From contig CP076040.1 of assembly GCA_014529675.2 (NCBI GenBank), forward strand, positions 62,001 to 126,000: a stretch of 64,000 nucleotides of DNA. Direction: 5' to 3'. This document shows positions 59,313 through 64,000 of the stretch, one piece after another. Origin of the DNA: Opitutia bacterium ISCC 52 (lineage in GTDB: Bacteria > Verrucomicrobiota > Verrucomicrobiia > Opitutales > UBA2995). Position 1 is the first letter of the stretch. Each line of letters opens with the position of its first letter. Below the pieces are notes generated by a model, which saw only the letters and a program-made list of their open reading frames with translations, had not been told where the DNA came from and did not search any database. A program made the position numbers and the translations under genes.

Positions 59313-60728
59313 ATGAAGTTTTTTCTTAATGGAAGTTGGCAGGACCGCGATGAGGTTCTCGAAGTAATTAATCCTTACGATGGTTCGTTGATTGATACGG
59401 TGCCGAAGGCTTCCCCAGACGATGTGAATACGGCGATTGCTGCGGCGCTTGAGGGAGCCAAGGTGATGGAGGCTTTAACTGGCTATGACCGCTTTTTAAT
59501 TCTTCGGAAAACGGCCGACTTGATGCGTGAGCGTCAGGAAGCCCTTGCCCAGGTTCTCAGCTCAGAGGAGGGAAAGGCGATTGCTGAAGGAAGACTCGAA
59601 GTGGATCGGGCCGCCCAGACGATCGAGTTGAGCGGTGAGGAAGCGAAGCGCCTGTCGGGAGAGATCCTACCACTGGATGGCGGCAAAGATGTTAGAAACA
59701 AACTGGGCTTCACCTTACGTGTTCCTTGTGGCGTTGTCGCGGCGGTTACCCCTTTTAATTTCCCGCTCAATCTGGTTTGTCACAAGGTCGGTCCCGCGCT
59801 GGCAGCCGGCAACGCGGTGGTGCTTAAACCAGCTAGTGACACTCCGCTCATTTCTCTGAAGCTCGTCGAGATTTTGCTTGAGGCTGGGATGCCACCCCTT
59901 GCGCTATCCTGTATTACTGGAAGTGGTCGCACGGTTGGCGAAGGTATTTGTTCAGACCCTCGGGTGCGGAAGATTTCATTCACGGGAAGTAAAGAGGTTG
60001 GCGCACATATTTGCTCAGTGGCTGGAATCAAAAAAGTAACAATGGAGTTGGGCTCCAATTGCCCCATGATCGTATTGCCCGATGCCGACATGGACTTGGT
60101 CGCTCAGCAAACAGTGGCTTCCGGATTCGCAAATGCCGGGCAGGTTTGTATATCGGCACAACGCTTATTGGTGGTCGATTCGGTGCACGACGATTTTATG
60201 AATGCGGTACTTCCCAAGGTAGAAGGGCTTATTGCAGGCAACCAACTCGACGAAGGCTCCAATGTGGGTCCTATGGTGCGTGAGTCGGACGCGGTTCGGG
60301 TTGAAAGTTGGATCCAGGAAGCTGGAGCTGCAGGTGCCCGTGTTCTGGCGGGTGGCCAACGAAATGGAGCCATCGTGCAACCTGCAATTGTGGATGGTGT
60401 CACATCGGATATGCGCATTTCTCGGGAAGAACTATTTGGGCCTGCTGTGGGCGTTCAGCGAGTGAAGGATGTGGATGAGGCCATTCGTTTGGCCAACGAT
60501 TCTGAGTTTGGGTTGAGCGCCAGCATATTTACGCAGGACATTGATGCTGCAGTTCGCTTTGCACGTGAAGTGCGTAGCGGAAACATTCACATAAACTGGG
60601 GTCCTATGTGGCGGACCGATTCCATGCCCTATGGCGGGTTGAAGGATAGTGGTCTCGGTCGCGAAGGTCCCAAGTATGCCGTTGAAGAAATGACAGAAAT
60701 GAAGTCAGTCGTGATTCATTCTAAGTAA
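59313..60728 (+). CDS. NAD(P)-dependent aldehyde dehydrogenase
   Basis: A 471-residue ALDH with all key residues: Lys172 in VVLKPASDTPLISLK, Glu245 in VTMELGSNCPM, Cys279 in ANAGQVCISAQRL, and NWGPMWRTDSMPYGGLKDSG near the end. VVAAVTPFNFPLNLVCHKVG places it among the small-molecule ALDHs that include lactaldehyde, phosphonoacetaldehyde and succinate semialdehyde dehydrogenases. With the ADHFE1-like gene on the same operator, succinate semialdehyde is a reasonable but unproven substrate. It starts 100 bases after the SDR gene and ends 7 bases before the esterase. Confidence 0.92.
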   Translation: MKFFLNGSWQDRDEVLEVINPYDGSLIDTVPKASPDDVNTAIAAALEGAKVMEALTGYDRFLILRKTADLMRERQEALAQVLSSEEGKAIAEGRLEVDRAAQTIELSGEEAKRLSGEILPLDGGKDVRNKLGFTLRVPCGVVAAVTPFNFPLNLVCHKVGPALAAGNAVVLKPASDTPLISLKLVEILLEAGMPPLALSCITGSGRTVGEGICSDPRVRKISFTGSKEVGAHICSVAGIKKVTMELGSNCPMIVLPDADMDLVAQQTVASGFANAGQVCISAQRLLVVDSVHDDFMNAVLPKVEGLIAGNQLDEGSNVGPMVRESDAVRVESWIQEAGAAGARVLAGGQRNGAIVQPAIVDGVTSDMRISREELFGPAVGVQRVKDVDEAIRLANDSEFGLSASIFTQDIDAAVRFAREVRSGNIHINWGPMWRTDSMPYGGLKDSGLGREGPKYAVEEMTEMKSVVIHSK

Positions 60729-60735
60729 GCAACTT

Positions 60736-62298
60736 ATGAAGCGTTGGGTATTACTTCTATTTTTGGTTCCGACCATTTGTTTCGGTGTACGCGGAAAGCC
60801 GGTACAGACAAAAGAAGGTATCTTGTCTGGGTTCGTTCTGGACCAGGAGACGGGGTTGGAAGTATTTCGAGGCGTTCGTTATGCAGAGCCGCCGGTTAAA
60901 AATCTGCGTTGGCGTGCCCCCTTGCCGGTTAAAGAATGGCAGGGTTTAAAAATGTGCCAGTTGTTTTCTCCCATTGCTCCTCAGAATGTGGGAAACGGTG
61001 TGAGCGAGCACCAGAGCGAAGACTGTTTGTTTCTTAATATTTGGACGACTAAAACAAATCAGCCCGAAGCTAAACTACCTGTCATGGTGTGGATTCATGG
61101 CGGAGGATTAAATAGAGGGTGGGGACATAAGGCATTTTACGACGGGAGTTCCTTTGCGGAGCGAGAGGTTGTCCTGGTTTCAATCAATTATCGTTTGGGA
61201 GCGTTAGGTTTTCTGGCTCATCCCGGCCTATCGGCAGAGACAGGCTATGGGGTATCTGGCAACTATGGGATTCTAGATCAGATAGAAGCTCTACGATGGG
61301 TTCAGCGAAACATAAAGGCCTTCGGCGGAGATCCCGACAATGTGACGATCTTTGGTGAATCAGCAGGAGGGACGAGCGTCTCAGTGCTTTGCTCCTCGCC
61401 ATTGGCGAGTGGATTGTTCCACAAAGCCATTATTCAAAGCCCTTGGATGTTTGGCTATATTGACAATATGGCTGAATCGAATTTTGCAAATCTGAAGCAG
61501 CCCGTAGCAAAGCTACCAAGTGCAGAAGAGTTAGGAGTTGAGTGGGCCAGTAAGCACACCACAGATACAGGGCCTGAAGGTATAGCCATTCTAAGAGCGT
61601 TGCCATTTAGCGAGGTCGTAAAAACGGTTGGCTACTACCGGACCCGACCGACGATTGATGGCTGGTTATTACCCGATCACCCAGAGCATATTTTCAGCAA
61701 AGGGGAGCAAGCAGATATCCCGGTCATCATTGGCACAACCAAAGACGAGGGGAACTATTTCTCCGGCTTTGTGAACTTTGAGACACGTTCTGCATTTGCG
61801 AAAAAGCTTCAGGGGTTTTATGGGTCGCGAGCGTCAGACGTGCTCGCTCTTTATCCAGCAGAAACGAAACAGGAGTTGAAGGCTGCCGGGAGTGAGTTTG
61901 TGACGGATGCCTGGTTTGTACAGCCGGCCCGGAAACTTTTGGATGGCATGGCCCCGTTATCTTCTCCCGTTTATCAGTATCAATTTTCGAGAGGATATCC
62001 CAACAATCCAAAGCTAGGAGCTCCTCATGCTATCGAACTTCGCTACGTGTTTAACACCATCAAGGAACCTGAGAGCAATCCGGATAGCCAGCGTTTGTCG
62101 GACCAGGTGACTGATTATTGGGCGCAATTTTCCAAGACAGGAAATCCAAACCTTAAGGGACTCCCCAACTGGCCAGAATACACAGCGAAGGAAAAGATAT
62201 ACTTGGATTTGGATGTGGAAATCACCACCGGAGCAGACCTTAAGAAAGAGGCCAGCGATGTTCTGGATAAGGCAACGGTTGGGATTTATCTCCCGTAG
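60736..62298 (+). CDS. Secreted type B carboxylesterase
   Basis: A 520-residue exported carboxylesterase (signal peptide MKRWVLLLFLVPTICFG). FRGVRYAEPPVKNLRWRAP opens the fold, SEDCLFLNIW is the family motif, HGGG at 121-124 forms the oxyanion hole and Ser209 in FGESAGGTS is the nucleophile. Catalytic Glu and His lie further on, near GTTKDEGNYF and APHAIELRYVF. It is third in the IclR-controlled set, 7 bases after the ALDH. The likely job is to cleave an external ester whose alcohol or acid part is then oxidised by the SDR, ALDH and iron dehydrogenase. Confidence 0.9.
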   Translation: MKRWVLLLFLVPTICFGVRGKPVQTKEGILSGFVLDQETGLEVFRGVRYAEPPVKNLRWRAPLPVKEWQGLKMCQLFSPIAPQNVGNGVSEHQSEDCLFLNIWTTKTNQPEAKLPVMVWIHGGGLNRGWGHKAFYDGSSFAEREVVLVSINYRLGALGFLAHPGLSAETGYGVSGNYGILDQIEALRWVQRNIKAFGGDPDNVTIFGESAGGTSVSVLCSSPLASGLFHKAIIQSPWMFGYIDNMAESNFANLKQPVAKLPSAEELGVEWASKHTTDTGPEGIAILRALPFSEVVKTVGYYRTRPTIDGWLLPDHPEHIFSKGEQADIPVIIGTTKDEGNYFSGFVNFETRSAFAKKLQGFYGSRASDVLALYPAETKQELKAAGSEFVTDAWFVQPARKLLDGMAPLSSPVYQYQFSRGYPNNPKLGAPHAIELRYVFNTIKEPESNPDSQRLSDQVTDYWAQFSKTGNPNLKGLPNWPEYTAKEKIYLDLDVEITTGADLKKEASDVLDKATVGIYLP

Positions 62299-62304
62299 GC
62301 GTTA

Positions 62305-63633
62305 TCAGCCGTCATCCTCAACTACCGTAATCCGCCAGTAGCGCGGGACGAGGTTGAGTCCAAAGGGATTAGGTCGCAGAGTAATGGTCGCTAAGTCCCC
62401 GTTCGTTTGATACGCAATCACTCCCGGGCCAGATTGACCTTGGCTGGAATCCCAGATCTGTTGCCAGTTTTCTAAATCGATAGAAGATTCGACTCGTACA
62501 TCGGTCACTACATTTTTGCGAAGTGAGAACCGGAAGTTACCATTGCCCAAGGCTTCTGAACGTGAATCCGGGTGAGTTGGATTCAGGGGATCAGTTAGGA
62601 GAACGTATTCAAGTAAGTTTATCCACCCATCCTTGTCCGGATCGTTGTTTGCCAGGGCATCTTCCGGATCTGAAAAACTGTTAGCGGCCTGCCAATCTTC
62701 AAACGATTGCACGTTGGATAGGACATTGACCGCAAAAGTGGTTTCACGTTTCGCGCCATCCAGGTCGGTGGCTTCAACAGTGATGGTTGCTTCTCCCGCA
62801 TTGTATGTTGAAGGAGTCAAAGTGAGCTCCCCTTCATCATTGACAGACACGGTCACCAGGTCGGTATCGCTTGAAGTGGCGGAGAATTGCAGGGGTTCGA
62901 TGAGCGAGGCATTGGTTTCCACAAAGTCCGTTCTTAGGGGGTCGTCCGGGAAAGGATCCCGGGACAATGGGAGATTTGCAAAGGCACCGCCGTAATTATA
63001 ATTAGGGATGTCTGCAATCTCGTCAGCGATAGTCATGCCGTTTCCCAAGACTTTGGCGAAGGCTGTGAAACCGCCATTCTGGAAGTCTAGATTGGAGGCA
63101 TTGTTCGACAGATTGATGAACCAACCACTCGTGGCAGAGTTAGGGGCATCTGCCAGCTTGGCCATCGCAACTGTCCCGCGAGTATTGCTAACTACAGGCT
63201 CGTTTTGAACAGAACTAAAGGCTGGTACTCTAGGGTAGGTGGAATCTTCGCCAAACCGGTAGCCACCACCCTGTATTATAAATTCAGGTACGGATCTATG
63301 AATGAAATTGCCATCAAAACGACCGGCCTCGATGTAGTCGACAAAGTTTTGCGCTGTCTTTGGGGTGTCATCCCAAAACAATGCCAGGTAGATCGGTTCA
63401 GTTTTCCCTTTATAGGTCATATCCAACTGAACAGCTGGAGAAGCGACATCGGGATCGGACATTTACTCCGTGAGGTCAATATCCAGGGTTGGCCCGTCTT
63501 GATCCAGCATTTGGTCCGGCAAAGGCGTGGTTATGGCTGGTCCCTGATTTTGTCCTGACGCATACTGCGATAAAACCAGGCCAAAAATTGCCAGTGTACA
63601 AACTCGAAAAATGGTAAATTTACTCCAAATCAT
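62305..63633 (-). pseudogene. Secreted cyclophilin-type isomerase interrupted by one TAA
   Basis: A single frame from ATG 63633 to 62305 (443 codons) is broken only by TAA at 63463-63465. Before the stop: a signal peptide (FRVCTLAIFGLVLSQYASG) and PLPDQMLDQDGPTLDIDLTE. After it: MSDPDVASPAVQLDMTYKGK, the cyclophilin core (TAQNFVDYIEAGRFDGNFIH, IIQGGGY, ATSGWFINLSNN, FTAFAKVLGNGM), an Ig-like stretch, a DPDKDGWINLLEYVLLTDPL calcium-type repeat and a C-terminal beta domain. In related proteins the stop position is usually Tyr or another aromatic (DL..YFSDPDV). The ATG after the stop could restart translation, giving a 385-residue product without a signal peptide. Confidence 0.72.
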
Positions 63634-63703
63634 CCCTGTAAATATAAGTGTCCTATTCAACAGACCCTCTCTGTCGAATAATTATTCCTCCCTTTGTTGA
63701 TTC

Positions 63704-64000
63704 CTACTTAGATTTCTTAACTGCAGGATTGGCAAACCAAGAACGAAATGGAACGACACCACGTTCATGGGCCCACTGTTCCCATTGGTGCATCATAAAA
63801 GCTGCTCGATTTCGTTCCTCCCTGGAAAGGTCATTCATCTCAGTACGGTCTTTCTCCATATCATAAAGCTCCCAGGCACTGGTGGGGCCTTTGGATACGA
63901 GTTTCCACTTGCCGTCGCGAATGGCGCGGTTGCCTTCGTGTTCAAAGAAGAGCGGTTTTCCGCGCTCCAAAGGAATACCGGTGAAGGACGGGCGCAGTGA
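63704..64000 (-). CDS. Sulfatase, C-terminal end only (gene runs off the window)
   Basis: The frame is open to the last base and ends at 63704. It reads SLRPSFTGIPLERGKPLFFE, HEGNRAIRDGKWKLVSK, then WELYDMEKDRTEMNDLSREE and a tail to FANPAVKKSK: the C-terminal arylsulfatase block (RxGKWKLV, ELYDxxxDRTExNDL). The catalytic domain lies beyond position 64000. Being cut by the window, it cannot be judged complete. Confidence 0.88.
   Translation of the reverse strand, partial: SLRPSFTGIPLERGKPLFFEHEGNRAIRDGKWKLVSKGPTSAWELYDMEKDRTEMNDLSREERNRAAFMMHQWEQWAHERGVVPFRSWFANPAVKKSK

Noticed and set aside
1-64000. CRISPR arrays, phage genes, tRNA or rRNA genes, insertion sequences
   Set aside because: I looked for regularly spaced repeats, the conserved tRNA T-loop context and transposase or integrase motifs and found none. 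A tRNA scan could still reveal one I missed by eye.

Overview
This 64 kb window looks like a chromosomal segment of a marine or aquatic bacterium of the PVC superphylum, most likely Verrucomicrobiota (Opitutales/Puniceicoccales-like), with Planctomycetota as the alternative. The call rests on the gene families: ten complete secreted sulfatases plus one cut by the window edge, a PSCyt1-DUF1549-DUF1553 cytochrome protein paired with a DUF1501 protein, a DUF1592-type cytochrome protein, a DUF1552 protein, a PVC-type CxxCH protein, several Tat-exported oxidoreductases, and no SusC/SusD pair. The lineage is an inference. No rRNA, tRNA, CRISPR, phage or transposase gene was recognised.

Layout. 1-1100 holds a wrecked cytochrome/sulfatase chimera and a cluster of palindromic repeats. 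1102-9719 holds a leftward set (Gfo/Idh/MocA oxidoreductase, sulfatase, ceramidase-PVC cytochrome fusion) divergent from an SGNH hydrolase-oxidoreductase fusion. 9785-14365 holds a QueD-like enzyme, a glycosyltransferase broken by two in-frame TGA codons, a TauD-family dioxygenase and a Tat-exported aldo/keto reductase. 14494-19862 holds the DUF1501 / PSCyt1-DUF1549-DUF1553 pair, divergent from a regulator joining an IclR effector domain to an AraC DNA-binding domain. 20080-23023 holds a sulfatase and an EF-hand esterase.

The core is 23090-38702, a leftward run of eleven tightly packed genes: DUF1552, seven sulfatases, a GH32-like protein, a GH43/GH117-like lipoprotein and an unknown exported protein. 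It reads as a locus for stripping and cutting a sulfated polysaccharide. 38823-51249 holds two RND pumps, one membrane fusion protein, an EF-hand sulfatase, a FecR-like protein and an ECF sigma factor. 51457-53625 is the DUF1592-type cytochrome protein, probably the displaced partner of DUF1552.

The right end holds a divergent LysR/aminotransferase pair (53683-55810) and a compact catabolic cluster (56243-62298). In that cluster an IclR regulator and a hydroxyacid-oxoacid transhydrogenase-like dehydrogenase diverge from an SDR, an aldehyde dehydrogenase and a carboxylesterase around a perfect 34-bp palindrome. The window ends with a secreted cyclophilin gene interrupted by one TAA and the 3' end of another sulfatase.

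Two themes cut across the window. One is repeat activity: two families of palindromic REP-like elements, a purine-rich repeat, and a related 24-bp element inserted in frame in two sulfatase genes. The other is gene wreckage: three decayed genes or remnants at four sites, including a 66-bp chip of a sulfatase beside the DUF1592 gene.
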